DNA of 64,000 nucleotides, from assembly GCA_964036275.1 (NCBI GenBank), contig OZ038434.1, positions 11,941,259-12,005,258 of the forward strand, given 5' to 3'. The notes beneath the pieces were generated by a model, which was given only the letters and a program-made list of their open reading frames with translations, ran no database searches and was not told where the DNA came from. Position numbers and translations under genes: made by a program. Below are positions 14,001 through 25,533 of the stretch, piece by piece (position 1 is the stretch's first letter; each line of letters opens with the position of its first letter). Origin of the DNA: Litoditis marina (taxonomy: Eukaryota > Nematoda > Chromadorea > Rhabditida > Rhabditidae).

Positions 14001-17000
14001 TAAAGCTTATCGGGGATCATATTCCGTGACTAGATGACATTGTTTTTTTCGTAATAGGAACTCGTATAGATATTATCTTCAACCGAGTGTTGATTGCGAA
14101 ACGCGCCTCAAGTCGGGGCAGTGTTCACCCGAAAGAGGCACAGGTGTCGCGTTCGCAGACCAATAGGCTGACGGGTGGGAACTCTTTTTGTGACGGACTC
14201 ATTGGTTTTCTCTCTGTAATAGTGGGATGTCGGAGAGGAGTGAGTGACATTCTAATTATAGTCGCATCCATCATTCTCAGACTAGAATACGTAACAATCT
14301 CGGAACTTCTCGGTCTGGTTTGGGGTTTTGACTCAGCCTACCCTTTAGTTTATAGTGTTTTTGTAGTTTGAATGGATAGATTGAATAGGTGTGGAATGGA
14401 TAGATTGAATACTGATTCGGCTATGTATACGGGAAATCATGACGGAAACTCAAACGTGGAAATTCAAACAAACGAACTTAGTTAAGCTTGCTCAGTCTAC
14501 CTACAGTGGTGTATATCTTTGAAACGCCTGTCGTGTTTGTGGAAAAGTTGGTGAGAAGTTAGAAGAAACATTAAGATATGTACTTTTCTGTCGATTGTCC
14601 AACCGAGTAATATTCCAGTAACAACCAGCTCTCGCAACTGCCTGTTTCCCTCTTCGAACTCCCACTGGAAATTCTTCTGTTAGCGGGAAATCGGTTGGAG
14701 TCCATACCGCGAGAAATTAGACAGCTTTCCGCTTCACTCACCGAATTGGTAGGTCACATTTTTAAGAAAATTCATCTTTCCACTTATTTTTGTTTATTCC
14801 TCGCTTTTACTCGGTTTCAGAATAGTGTGTTTGGCGAAAACGGATTACAATCTCGATGGTGTATGTGAGTCTCCTGTGAATGCATATACAAGGAATGAGA
14901 AATGAATTGATATAATTTAATTTTTTCCAGGATCTTGGCTATAATTCCCTGCATTCTATTCCTGCCGATATTGCATTGTTGAAAATGCTACGGGTTCTCG
15001 TACTGAGGAAGAATAGGCTGGATCAATTTCCTTCCGGTAAGAGTGAAAAGTTACATAATATATTTATTATCCTAACTTTCGTATTCAAATATACTAACAA
15101 AACAAGTAACATTTTCTTGTGTAATTACAACGAATGGTATGGAAACATAACAGGATCTAGTTGTGAACAAGGAGCATATACTCTGATTTATGATGATAAA
15201 ATTAATAGCAATTGATTACGTTTCGTTGTTTCAATGAGGAAAACAGTAGGTGAATAGCTCACGTTCATTTTCATGAAGTTAGTACATCGCTATCATGTAC
15301 TGAGATGAAAAGTTCAACTGTTTTTCTCCAGAACTTTGTCGTCTCTCCCTTCACACCCTGGATTTGTCATCAAATCGATTCGCTCAACTGCCTCTTCATA
15401 TTCGAAAGATGAAGACCCTTGTCGATCTACTCATTCACGACAACCCACTACAGTCACCACCAGCAAATATAGTATCCAAGGTGAGTACAAATAGTATCGA
15501 GTTCAAATTTCATTATCCAACGTTAGTCAGGTTAAAGAAAGTATTACGAAGAGAACATTTAAGTGTTTGGTGGGTCTGTTCAATACATACAGAAATGAAA
15601 AACTCCAATCACACATCAGTTAAAGCCGTTTTATACGTTAGAAATAAACCCGTTTTCCGATTTTTTTTTCAAATTTTGTCATTTCGAATCGAAGCTGATG
15701 TTTCATTGATAAAAGGATTCGCAGAGAAGAAACTGATTATAATTTTCTGGTTTAACACTCTGACAGAGTATGTTTATCAAGTTCATCTACCACAACATAT
15801 CCGTCTTGTAGGGTCGTGAGCACATCTTCAAGTGGATGGATTTGGCGGCTGGCGGTGGCCAATTGGCACCCGTTCCACGATCTCATCACTCGTCCAGTAC
15901 CCTGAGGGCATTGAACCTGGGGCGGGGAATCAGTATCAGGTACGCACTCTCTATCTTCCTCTCTCTCTCTTTTGCTCCTTTTTTCTTTCACTCTATTCTG
16001 CTGTAACACAAGATGTTTAGAAACTCGCAATTTTCAAAAGTTGTTTCGTACTCTATTCACTGTTTTTACTCCTTTATTGTACTATTCTTCCGCTAATAGT
16101 TCCACAGTTTTGCTTGATCAACAAGTCAAAGCTTTTTTGTAGTTGCGAGGAACGGGATGCGGCCCGCAAGTCATCGGCGCCGGCGCCCGTGGAACGACGT
16201 CCCCGCGGCAGTCGATTCAACACCATCGGAGGCAGCGATTCGGGTTACGGTAGCACGGCGGACGAGCAGAGACTATCGCACGAGGTGAGAAATGGAGATT
16301 GGGAAATTGACTAGTTCATCTATTCGATCAGAAGAAATAAGTTATTCCAAAGTTTTTTTTGAAAAGTTAGAATTTGGAGTTTTGCATTGAGAATCACAAT
16401 CTGTTTCTTCCTCGTTGCCGTTGTAGTTTTTCACACTTCTGTCTTGTCATCTTCATCTCTGTTTTTTCTATTTCTCTTTATAGCCTACAATGTGAGATTC
16501 CGTATGCGGGTAAGTGAACAGAGGCATAGACAAGCTGTTTGAGTGCATTTGTTAGATCTGATATTTGCATGCACTAAATTTCATGGTAGTGTAGATGGTT
16601 CTATCATACGCAGCTCTAGAGGGAAGAGTGTAGTTTTATCGTAATCGAATACTTTCAATTCTTCAGACTAGAATGGTTCTATTGTTTTCGAACCGTGATG
16701 ATGAATAGAAATTTATCTGAATTTTATTTGATCAATGTTTCTCCCACCGATAGCCAGCACCCATGTAGTACCCGTTCCGTACCCATTTCTTTTACCCGTG
16801 ATATCCCGTTTCTTTTGCATTTGTGGAGTGACACCGACACTTTCACACTCTCAGATTGCGCAATATCAGTATTGAGCATGTTGCTTCTCGCAAGTAGTCA
16901 TTTCAGACAACATTCTCGCTATTTCAGCTGGTTCCAAGTTGCCTTGATGATATTAATGAATATGCGCCCTCGGCCTCCCCGGACGAAGGAATTGTTACCG

Positions 17001-20000
17001 AAACTGGAGGTAAGAGTTGGCAAAGAGGTCGTTTTAGTTTTTCCCTTATTCTGTAACTTTTTCGTATAACTTACCCTAATGTAACAGTTCACCGACACAA
17101 ATACGCTACAGACAATGGCAATAGTTAATATAGTCATGGACTTTTTCGCCCCTCTTATAAAAGATTTGAAATTTGTGGTTTTGGACAACATCTTGGAGTA
17201 GTTAATAAGTGTTCTGTAATCAAATCATTTTTTATTCACAGTATCCTCTGAATCGGTATCATTGAAGTCGACCGAATCGGACAAGTCGGACTCGTCAAAA
17301 CAGGAGGAGACGAAACCGGTTGAGCGAGAGAACAAAGAGACGCTAGTCTCCCTCATGGATGTATACGATAAAACGGTTGGTTTTCCCGTTATACAACACT
17401 GACAGGTCAAGAACACAGAACATTCTACTACGAGTTGCCAGAGGGGTACATTTTCTGCAGTTTGTTTCGTTTTCTCTACTGTCTTTCTGTTGTGTTGATG
17501 ATGAACAGAACATTTAATAAATCGAACTGGTTTCAGGCCGCATTAGGGTTGTTAATCGAGTTCAAAATTTCGAGTTTTCGAGTTTTGGGAAATTTCGAGT
17601 TTTCGAGTTTTGGGAAATTTCGAGTTTTCGAATTATCGAGGTTTCGAGTTTTGAAAAATTTCGAGTTTTCGAGTTTTGGGAAGTTTCGAGTTCGACTCAA
17701 CTCGAAAATTTTCGAGTTTTTTCGAGTCGAGTCGAGTTTTGAGTGTTTTTGGACCCAAAAGAGACATTTTTCGAGTCCGAAATTTTGATTTTCGAGTTTT
17801 CGCGTTCAAAATTTCGAGTTTTCGAGTTGTGGGGAATTTCGAGTTTTCGAGTTTTCGAATTTTGGAAAATTTCGAGTTTTCGCGTTTTTGGAAAATTTCG
17901 ATTTTTCGAGTTTTCGAGTTTTGAGAAATTTCGAGTTTTCGAGTTTCGAGTTCGACTCAACTCGAAAATTTTCGATTTTTTTCGAGTCGAGTCGAGTTCG
18001 ACTTTAACAACCCTAGGCCGCATTCTCACGTCGGCGTAGTACGCTCGCGTTGTCAGTGAAGAAAACATACTTATCGATTCGCGCCGGCGTAAAACTGAAT
18101 CAAAACGCGTTCAATTCCTTGGTTTACGTCAACATAAAGCGCCGGCGAAAAAGAAGCACCTGGGCCTTACGGCACACGCAAGTATTCATTCGATTTCAGA
18201 TGGCCCCCGTGCGAACTCCCCTTTCCACAGTACCCCTAGCTGTTCCCGAAGAAACCGCGACGCCGAATAAGAACAAGACGGCTGCATTGAACGGAAATGG
18301 CAACAGGGTGGCACCAATGCAAGGTTCGTGTGGCTTGATGGAGTTGTTTTTCATTCATTTATCGTTCAGGCTGAAAAGTTTTATCGCGTTTTCCGCCGTT
18401 TTTAATAGCTGCTTACATAGTAAAGTCTTTCTGACAAAGGTCATTTTTTTGGTTAAAGTCCGTATTAGGAAGTATAGATTAAGTTTCTGTGATTTCAGAA
18501 AAGCCTATAGTGAATTCATTGGATCTATGCAACAACAATACGCCTAAGAAGTCCGCGGAGGTCTACGCTGTTCGACCTTCGGTACCACCGCCTGGTATGT
18601 TTTTTCTATATATTCGCATATGGCTTCTGACAGTCTTTGGGTCATTGGTGCAAGGAGGGTGATAAAATTAACAGTGTGGATATTTACAGGAATCCCGACC
18701 CCTACCGCGAATAAGCCAATCTCAAAAGTGGCTCCCTTGGTGAATACGACGAAAGCACAACAACAAAGAACGGCAACGAACACTGTTCTGGCATCAAAGA
18801 CGGGCACCGGAAAGGTATAGCATATAATATTTATATGAATCACGAGTGAGTTCGAAACTTAGATACGAAAAGAAAGCATGAAGACTTGATGGTTTTCACG
18901 GCGTTCTTCTGCACCTTTAACTACTTTCTCGTCGAATGATTACTTCTGGATACCTCTACAACTAGTTCAACTCTTTTGGTCATGTAGATATGAGTATTTG
19001 TTCACTTGCTTTGTTGTTTTCAACCACTTTGTGGATTGCGAGGTTTTGATGTCAATGCTTAGTGAAGTTACGATGTGGCTTTAGTGGAATTCGAAACAGA
19101 GACACTGCTATCTACGCATTAATCTTATCGATGATTTCGAGTTACTTCTTAGGTTTCTGTTGTTCTTGCTCTGAATGTGCTTAATTCATTCGCAATTTGC
19201 AGCCGGCTGTCTCGAAACTGTCGCCCCCGACGAATTCGCCCTCGTCCCGTCGCAGCTCCAACTCTGTCTCCTCCAATAAGAGTTCGTCGACCGTCGGTTC
19301 AACCAGAACCATAGCCGGGCCGGTCAGGAAGACAATTATTCCGGCCAAGAACAGCACCGCGACTGCAAGTGAGTAGTCTGTTTTCTCTAAAAAAAAAATC
19401 CGTTTCGCATTAAACAAGTTCACGTTCCCAGCTTCTGCAGAATTGTTCTGGCGGTTCAGACAAGTCAGCCACAATACTTCATTTATACGTCGGATTCGGA
19501 CGTTTTCCGTTTTACATTCCGCGTGAAATAGCGCATGTCGTGCGTATTGACTTGGTTGATGTATTGAATAGATAATCATGTCTCTGCACGGAATACGTGA
19601 AAAGTATGGCCCGGGCGTCAGTAATGTCACTTGTCTCTAGTAATGGTTGATTCTCAGGACCCCGCCCGACCGGCTCCCTGCTCATGCGTCCCTCCACCTC
19701 GACGCAGTCCATTCAGAAGGTGGGAGCAAGGAACGACACCAAGACATCAGCTGTACCGAGAAACCGAAATGAGGTACGATAAGCTGCCGTTTAGGTTGTG
19801 GGGAGGATTGTTTATGCATAGTCGAAAATACGATAATTCCAATCTGTCTCTGTTATAGAAGTGCTGTAACTCACTGACAGTAGGACTTGAAAAGGTGGGT
19901 AAATTCAATCGCTATTGAAATGTATCTCCTCGGTTGACCAGTAGCATACACAGTGTGGGACAACAACAACAAAAACAACAACAACAACAGTAGTATTGAT

Positions 20001-21940
20001 TGCAGCCTGCCGGTAGTTCGTTGGCCGCCCGTCCAAAGCCGTTGACCAAGGCGCAGTCCGTGGAGACTGCCACCGCCAGTCCGGGAGGCTCGCTTGACGC
20101 ATTGAGACGGGTGTTCACCGAACGAATAGCTGTCACGTGAGTCGTTTAATAGTCACGTGAATCATTGAAAAGTCATGTGAGTTTATGGAAGTCACGTGAG
20201 TTGCTTCGCAGTCACGTGAACCAATAAAATATCTGAGTTGTTAGACAGTCACGTGACTTTGATTTAGTTACTTTGTTTGCCTAGTTGAGCCAATGGGCGA
20301 ATCTCTGAGTTACGTCAAACCAGGACGGCCGTCCTGAGAAGGCTGTCCTGTTTTACATCCTTAAAGATTCAAGTCTTATTACTCTACTTTCATTCCTAAC
20401 TGGTTGTCGATCTTGTGAAACATCTGCAACTCGTAGTGATTCTGTCTTGATCAGTCAAAATGAAAAATGGTTTTCATCTAATAGTTTATGACAATCTTCG
20501 TTGCTTCGTTCACTTATTGATTTTGTTTCCAGGCTTCCTTCGAATCGTGATGCAATCTCTGCCAGTCTATCGGACGGGGTTCATTTGTGTGGACTGTTGA
20601 ACGCGTTGCGGCCACGGGCGGTGCCCACGATTATGAGCCCAGCTGAGAACGAGGTGCGAAAAGAAAAAAAATAGGGTTCACTTTCCACAGGAAACATTGG
20701 GTCTTGATATCAGTTTCCAGAGAAAAGTCCCTATTAAGGCTATACGCAAACTGCTTCAACGTTAACTCGTACCGGCAGTTCGTTGCACTTCGATGTATGG
20801 CGTTTTGGAAGCTCAGTTAATCTGGATAAGTTCTCTCGTATAGAAATAAAGAACTCAATGTGTTCAAAGTTTAGTCATGTTGTATTGTTATTATAGATTT
20901 GGTAACGTCTGCTGCCTGTGTTCTTTATGTGGTTTGCTCGTAAAACTATTGACTTCACGTATCTTGCAGACCCTTCCTGCTCCGAAAGCGAAGCGGAATG
21001 TGGATAGTTTTGTGTCGGCTTGTCGTCGCCTGGGAGTTCCTGAGGTAAGAAGGAGAGACTTGTTTTTTCGGCCTCGTTTTGGCCGTATATTTCTTAATCA
21101 AATAGTGCAGATCAAAAAAATTCCCCCAGTTGTCATAAAAACTTTCTCTGTTGAGTGTTGTCGTTCGAAAAAATAAACCGCCGTAGGTCTCCAAGCGACT
21201 GGGAAATCTAATTACTTTCTCCGTCTTTGAGCCCCGACCCCTCTAAAATGGCGATTATGCTCACTTTTCGATAATATAACGGAAATTTTGTATGAGTTCC
21301 GTTAAATATCGATTTGCAATATGAGAAATCTGATCAGTGCTCAATTAGAACAGGCAAATATATTTTACATCCCTGGGCCGACATTTTCTTGTTGGAAAAG
21401 GTTGAAATTTTCAGAATTGTCATTGCAAACTCTACGAGCAAGCATTCGCACTCAGCCTGTTATGCCTGTTTGTCGGCGCTATTGCTTTAACATCTTGGTT
21501 TCAACCGTAGAACCAAATAGGGTACTACTTTGATATTTAGGTGTTGTGGTGTGGTTTGTTGTGTGATTGGGGCGTTGTACAGTGTATAATCGCCAATGCA
21601 AAATTCCGTTCTAAAAATACAGAATTGGCAAACAACACTGTGAACGTTGATTAATGGAGTCAAAACACGTAAAACACGGTAGAAATCTATTATACAATAT
21701 TCGTCGCGTGTAGTCCTTGCTTATTCATCAAACAGTTATTACAAATACACAAAGTTCAAAATGTTTTGTATTAAATATAATCATTTACAGGTGTCCCTGT
21801 GCGCCGCTTCGGATGTGCTGGGGAAGCGGAATCTGTCGTCGGTAGCCAAGACGGTGTTGTTCCTGAACAGTCGGATAGCCCCGCCCACTTCCAAAGTGGT
21901 CACGTCAATGGCGGACTCACGCACCGTCACTCACGTATGA
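2035..21940 (+). CDS. LRCH: LRCH family protein: leucine-rich repeats and calponin homology domain (19 coding exons)
   Basis: Coding exons: 2035-2160, 8090-8225, 13188-13332, 14619-14748, 14931-15036, 15332-15480, 15812-15939, 16143-16284, 16928-17009, 17242-17375, 18200-18323, 18499-18594, 18690-18814, 19203-19368, 19658-19773, 20006-20136, 20533-20653, 20970-21044, 21791-21940. All phases match, giving about 793 aa, near the usual LRCH length. After a short Pro/Gln-rich start, residues about 56-260 form an LRR array: it opens with the LRCH motif LTLAGRKLKDFP, runs through repeats such as DLSSNRLTGIP and LLAGNRLESIP, and ends at NPLQSPP, as the family does. Residues about 265-665 are Ser/Thr/Pro-rich and look disordered; they include DSGYGST. 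The CH domain (about 668-775) has LRRVFTERI, LSDGVHLCGLLNALRPRAVP and RNVDSFVSACRRLGVPE. LRCH proteins are membrane or cortex scaffolds linked to DOCK-type exchange factors (family knowledge). Weak points: the donor at 17375 (GTTGGT; 17360 is an alternative), a NAGNAG acceptor at exon 2, and the exact 5' end. Confidence 0.93.
2614..2797. mobile_element. Foldback miniature element in LRCH intron 1
   Basis: The ends are imperfect inverted repeats about 25 bases long, starting GACGAC on both strands. An inner, near-perfect inverted repeat (ccagataatcaccc and its complement with a short spacer, about 2704-2757) makes a strong hairpin. No coding capacity. It looks like a small non-autonomous DNA transposon. 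No second copy was noticed in the window. Confidence 0.6.
4949..4962. repeat. Poly-G tract (14 G)
   Basis: Uninterrupted run of 14 G in LRCH intron 1. Such runs are length-unstable and hard to sequence, so the count may be wrong. Confidence 0.9.
10441..10560 (+). mobile_element. Dispersed repeat, family F (E-box-bearing), copy 1
   Basis: About 120 bp in LRCH intron 2, ending near TTCACGTGACTGTGCAC and containing GTTCTGCTGTGT. It matches copies at 31644-31737 (opposite strand) and 40236-40378 along most of its length. Ends are only weakly inverted, so the class is uncertain; a non-autonomous element is likeliest. Confidence 0.65.
10610..10629. repeat. Poly-G tract (20 G)
   Basis: Uninterrupted run of 20 G in LRCH intron 2, directly after GGA. 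It could form a G-quadruplex and is likely to vary in length. Confidence 0.9.
12972..13176 (+). mobile_element. Family A miniature element, 5'-degraded, ending 11 bases before LRCH exon 3
   Basis: Shares the core of the family A elements: acagtaatccg near the left, AACTTTGACCTGGAAG in the middle, and GGGTGG..AACAAACTATA at the right end. Full copies lie at 28189, 43159 and 58627. The left terminal repeat is missing or decayed. The element ends at about 13176 and exon 3 starts at 13188, so part of this intron's 3' splice region now comes from or abuts the transposon. Confidence 0.75.
13440..13602. mobile_element. Family G repeat copy in LRCH intron 3
   Basis: Contains GGTCCATACTTTTT near the left, a central TTTTACGCCACGTAAATCGAT, and an end like GTGAACCGAGCC. 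The copy at 52360-52505 has the same order (GGTTCATACTTTTT, TTTTACGCCAACGTAAATCA, AGTATGAGCC). A third, inverted relative lies at 18024-18185. Copies are diverged; class unknown. Confidence 0.5.
13745..13758. repeat. Poly-C tract (14 C)
   Basis: Uninterrupted run of 14 C in LRCH intron 3, comparable to the poly-G tracts at 4949 and 10610. Confidence 0.9.
17544..18015. mobile_element. hAT-like miniature element with internal tandem repeats (472 bp)
   Basis: Terminal inverted repeats TAGGGTTGTTA and TAACAACCCTA are flanked by a perfect 8-bp direct duplication GGCCGCAT (17536-17543 and 18016-18023). An 8-bp duplication with TAGGG-type ends is the signature of the hAT superfamily. The interior is built from many short degenerate repeats of the kind TTTCGAGTTTTCGAGTTTTGGGAAA, plus TCGAGTCGAGTC palindromes near both ends, and has no transposase. 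A 95-bp relative sits at 45668-45762. It lies in LRCH intron 10; open frames across it are repeat artefacts. Confidence 0.92.
18024..18185. mobile_element. Family G repeat remnant next to the hAT element
   Basis: Contains GAAGAAAACATAC, ATCGATTCGCG and GGCGTAAAAC, which match the complement of the 13440-13602 copy, and inverted GCGCCGGCG strings. The hAT element at 17544 sits at or in its left edge. Confidence 0.45.
20133..20256 (+). repeat. Tandem TCACGTGA array overlapping an LRCH 5' splice site
   Basis: TCACGTGA (one copy TCATGTGA) occurs at 20133, 20153, 20173, 20192, 20212 and 20249, about 20 bases apart. The first copy contains the exon 16 donor (exon ends at 20136, intron starts GTGAGT). 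Two later copies, at 20178 and 20197, reproduce GTGAGT exactly, so the array is a set of duplicated potential donors. TCACGTGA is also a palindromic E-box of the type bound by bHLH-zip factors. Confidence 0.85.
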
Positions 21941-23975
21941 TCCTACTTGTTTCGGAACTCACGTGTAATTGTACGTCTCACGTGTAATCCTACGTTTCAC
22001 CGCTAGTTATCCTTTGTAGTCTCATAAAGGTTCTGAAACTTACGCACGAAACATGCGTATCGTTTTTGCAGATTTACCTGCAGAAAGAGGTACGCAAGCG
22101 TTATAGTTACGGAACTGCAGCTTTTTGAGTATAGCCACAAATTATGAACTGAGTTGTGTACTACGTTTGTAAGTCTCGACTAGTAACATGGATTGGATGA
22201 TTTAGATGTAGCATTCGATGACGTGTTTTGACGTGGAGTTCACGTGACGTATAGCCTATTCAGATTGCCTCAACCGGTACCGATCTCTGACTCTTTGTTC
22301 ATTGTTGTTCTTAGTCCTGATTGTCATGGCTATCGATTTTCTTTGTCAACAGGTATCTCTTGTAGTTTGTATCCTTCTCACGGTGCTCTTTTTTCAAATG
22401 TGAGATTTTCGTCACGAGATTATGTCTAGTTTTTGTTTTAACTGTTTGATTGTCTCGTTTTCGGTCCATCTCTGATTTGATTAGAGTTGGATATAATTTC
22501 TTCACCAACCGAACAGGAATCCAACTGAACTTTCAGCTCTTTCATTTCACCGCTGATGGGTTTTGTAGTTTGGTTCATGAAATGAGTTTCGAAGAAATTT
22601 ACTCGTTCATATGATACGAAATGCGCCACGCGTTTGTAAATTAATTCAGTACGATGGTTCTCTCCGATTGCCTTGATTGTCTCTGAGATGTTGTCACTCT
22701 TTCCTTCTAGTATTACGGTATTCGTTTCTGCTCCTATATTCACAGGTTAGAGGCGCCATTCTTATTATTACTATAACATAATATGATAGGTTCCTGGTTG
22801 TACAATATACATACTCGTGCTCAGTTGCTTTAGGTTTGTATGCTATAATATTTGATACGTGTCGTTTCAGTTGTTCCTCTCCTTAGAAGAGGCCAGATTG
22901 TTGTATTAGATGAAGATTTTATTATATTTTGTCTTTTCAATGTCTTTCTTCTCTGGATTTACCACAACGTATTGCATGATTCATTAAAGGTCTGTGACAT
23001 GGACGAATTCTACAGTATACGCTTGCCGTATTTACATTCAATAATTGCCCCTGGCCAGTCAACAACGTTACTCTTTTAAAATAAATAGCCAGCTAGCTGC
23101 TTTGAACTTATCATTGACAATTTAATTTTCCTTATTGAGTATTTCTTAAGTTTGAATTACTCGTTCGTAAGAAGTTCCCCTCGTAATTCCGCTAAGCTTT
23201 CCCTGTCACCTGCCTTTAACAACTTTTTTCTTCTAAACCAAGTTGCATTCAAGACTGAAGTTCAGTTAAGCATAACAAAGATGCTAAAATTGTTTGTGAA
23301 TATTCCAAATTGTTTTGAGAAAAGAAACTTATATTAATGGATCGAATAAAACTTAAACATTCCAATCGATGGAGAAATAGAATGAAAATGATGTGATTAC
23401 CGACACTGTTCCGTTGAATATGTTTAGTTCACCAACATATTGAAGTAACATTTCAGCTTCGTCATGATCGACTACTGTAGCTCGAAACGGATATTCACAT
23501 TGGTACTTGCATTGATAGGATGAGTCTTATTATTCCAGTTCGAGGAAAGAAGTTTGTAATTCAAGTTGTTCAAACCACGCTTTGCTTGGGTTTTGGGCTT
23601 CAGCTTCGATTTAGAAACACGTCATTCGGAAGTAAAACTCATTCAGGATCATTTGAAGAGTGAACGTAATTAATTTCGTTGTAGTTAGTATTTGAGAAAT
23701 ACCAACAAAAAACTGGGAAATTCATTACTTATTGTCATTACGTTCGTGTTCACCTGAACATTACTCTTCATTAAGTGATCTTCACTTTTGAATCACTTAT
23801 TCTGGTTACGAATGAGCCATTTCCACGTTTGAATCGTTCAGTTGGTCAACGAAATCATAAGTTTTCGTATTGCAATGTTGATCAGCCTGGAAAAGGCTGT
23901 ATATATCGGTTGTACCGCTCCAAAATATGGGGTGGGACAATTTTCGTCAAGGGCAGAAAGGTTTGGTTCCTTGTA
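21941..23975 (+). other. LRCH 3' flank to JTB start
   Basis: No further coding exon is needed after the LRCH stop at 21938-21940. A potential 18-nt in-frame exon (22073-22090, between ttttgcag and gtacgc) exists but has no support. AATAAA hexamers occur at 23080-23085 and 23345-23350, either of which could end the LRCH transcript. Short repeats of CTCACGTGTAAT-like units lie at about 21930-21990. Confidence 0.45.
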
Positions 23976-25533
23976 ATGGACATATTTATTCTATTTGTAA
24001 GGTAGTATGGTAGGCTAACAAATTAAATTGGAAGACATTGTACTCATTGCAGATTCTCGGTGCTTGTGTTTGTTGTCGAAGAATATGCAGAGGAAAATGA
24101 GGCTGATGAACACAAAATAAGAACTCTAACACCATCGAATTCGAATGGTTGGTTTCTTTTTGATTGTTCATCAATAGGTTTTCTATTTTGCAGCTTTCCT
24201 TCAGTATTACACTCGAAGCGGATAGCAGTAGTCTTTATTGAACTGCTTTCTTTTCATTCTTTGGCTAGAAATCTGGCTATTTGGTTCAAATAGATTCTAC
24301 ATTTGACCTTAGTATCTCAGGTGAATAATAGTGACTTCAAAATGAGTTTACGTTCCGGTCTCACATAGTTATGTAGTAGTCAGATCGTCGATATATCAGC
24401 CGCTGAAAATTTATGAAATCGAAAAAATCATAGTCGTTTTCAAATTTGTCAACAACTTGTTATTTGTCTTTAAAAACTGTACACTTTGTGTCCTAGGATC
24501 CCATCCCCACGCGGATTGTTGGCTGCATGAACCGTTCGAGGTGAGATTCGTCTTTTTCTTTTTTTTTGTTTTACCACTGGATTCGTTTCGATATTTCGGT
24601 TTCATACACCTTTGTAGTGAAAGTTACTTATAATATTTCTGCTTTATATCCCTTGGATAATATTGAACGAGAATGCATTTTGCTGGTAACAATTTCTTAG
24701 TATTGCAGGTTCTACAATCTTGTCTTCAGTGTTCGGACTTCGAAATAAACGCCATCAAAGCCGGTATGTTCTAGTTTGATCAAGTTTTGTTATCCTTAAT
24801 AATTATTTTGAGTTGTTTGTATTGCTTATTTTCCCATAAAGCGAATTGCAATACGATCAGTTTGGCCCGCATTTAGAAGAGGTGATTGGTAAAAGATACC
24901 AGTGGACAGTGGGGGATTGTGTTGTCTGAACGAATGGTTTGGAAATGATTCTATCATCCCTTCCCCCTTCCTCCTCTCACTGAGTATACATGTTTTTACA
25001 TGTTGTTTTGTTGCTGTGGCCCAATTTCTCATTCATCACAAACCATCTATTTTTGGAAATTTCCTAATAAACACAGATTTTAAAATACTATCATAAGTAT
25101 GATGAGAAAAATACTAGCCTACTGTTTCTACTTTGGCATTCTCGGCATGCGAAAATGAGCCTAAGTCAAAAATAAGCAAGTTAGAATATGACAAACAATT
25201 TCTAAAAACATTGTTCATCCACAAAATTTGTGTGAATCAAATAATAATTGGTTCTTGCACCTATGAAAGTGTAACAATTCAACCAGAGTGACGAATGTGA
25301 TTCCAGGTCACTGTACGCCCACGGGTTATTTCGACCGAGTGAACTGTACCCAGTCGGGGGTGCAGGCCCTTCGTCCCTGCTCCAGCAAGGAACTTCACAA
25401 ACGGACGTCCTTCTACACCTTCTGTGTCATCAACGCCGTCTTGTTGGGGGTCAGCTACGTGGTGGCCATCAAGAGGAAGGAACATCTGGAACGACACGCC
25501 TACATGCGGGTGGCACAACGATTGGACGAGTAG
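23976..25533 (+). CDS. JTB: JTB (jumping translocation breakpoint) protein, 5 exons
   Basis: Exons 23976-24001, 24053-24147, 24497-24540, 24709-24763, 25307-25533; phases match and the product is 148 aa, the usual JTB length. Residues 1-21 are a signal peptide (MDIFILFV followed by FSVLVFVVEEYA). The ectodomain holds the JTB cysteines: CWLHEPFE, CLQCSDFE, HCTPTGYFDRVNC and RPCSS. A single membrane segment (FCVINAVLLGVSYVVAI) precedes a basic tail, KRKEHLERHAYMR. JTB is a small type I membrane protein, reported at mitochondria and in cytokinesis (family knowledge). Intron 1 is only 51 bases. The donor at 24148 is GTTGGT, a form also used in other genes here. The start exon is the least certain part, but it supplies the hydrophobic signal and the right phase. 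Confidence 0.9.

Noticed and set aside
15364..15819. 151-codon open frame in the LRCH region
   Set aside because: Only its first part (to 15480) is real exon; the rest reads through an intron after a clear GTGAGT donor.
17435..18068. Several 80-120 codon frames on both strands rich in Phe/Ser/Glu or Arg/Lys/Ser
   Set aside because: They are translations of the short tandem repeats inside the hAT-like element at 17544-18015.
22073..22090. 18-nt in-frame micro-exon after the LRCH stop, between ttttgcag and gtacgc
   Set aside because: It needs the CAC/GTATGA donor instead of the stop, and no following LRCH exon was found before JTB.
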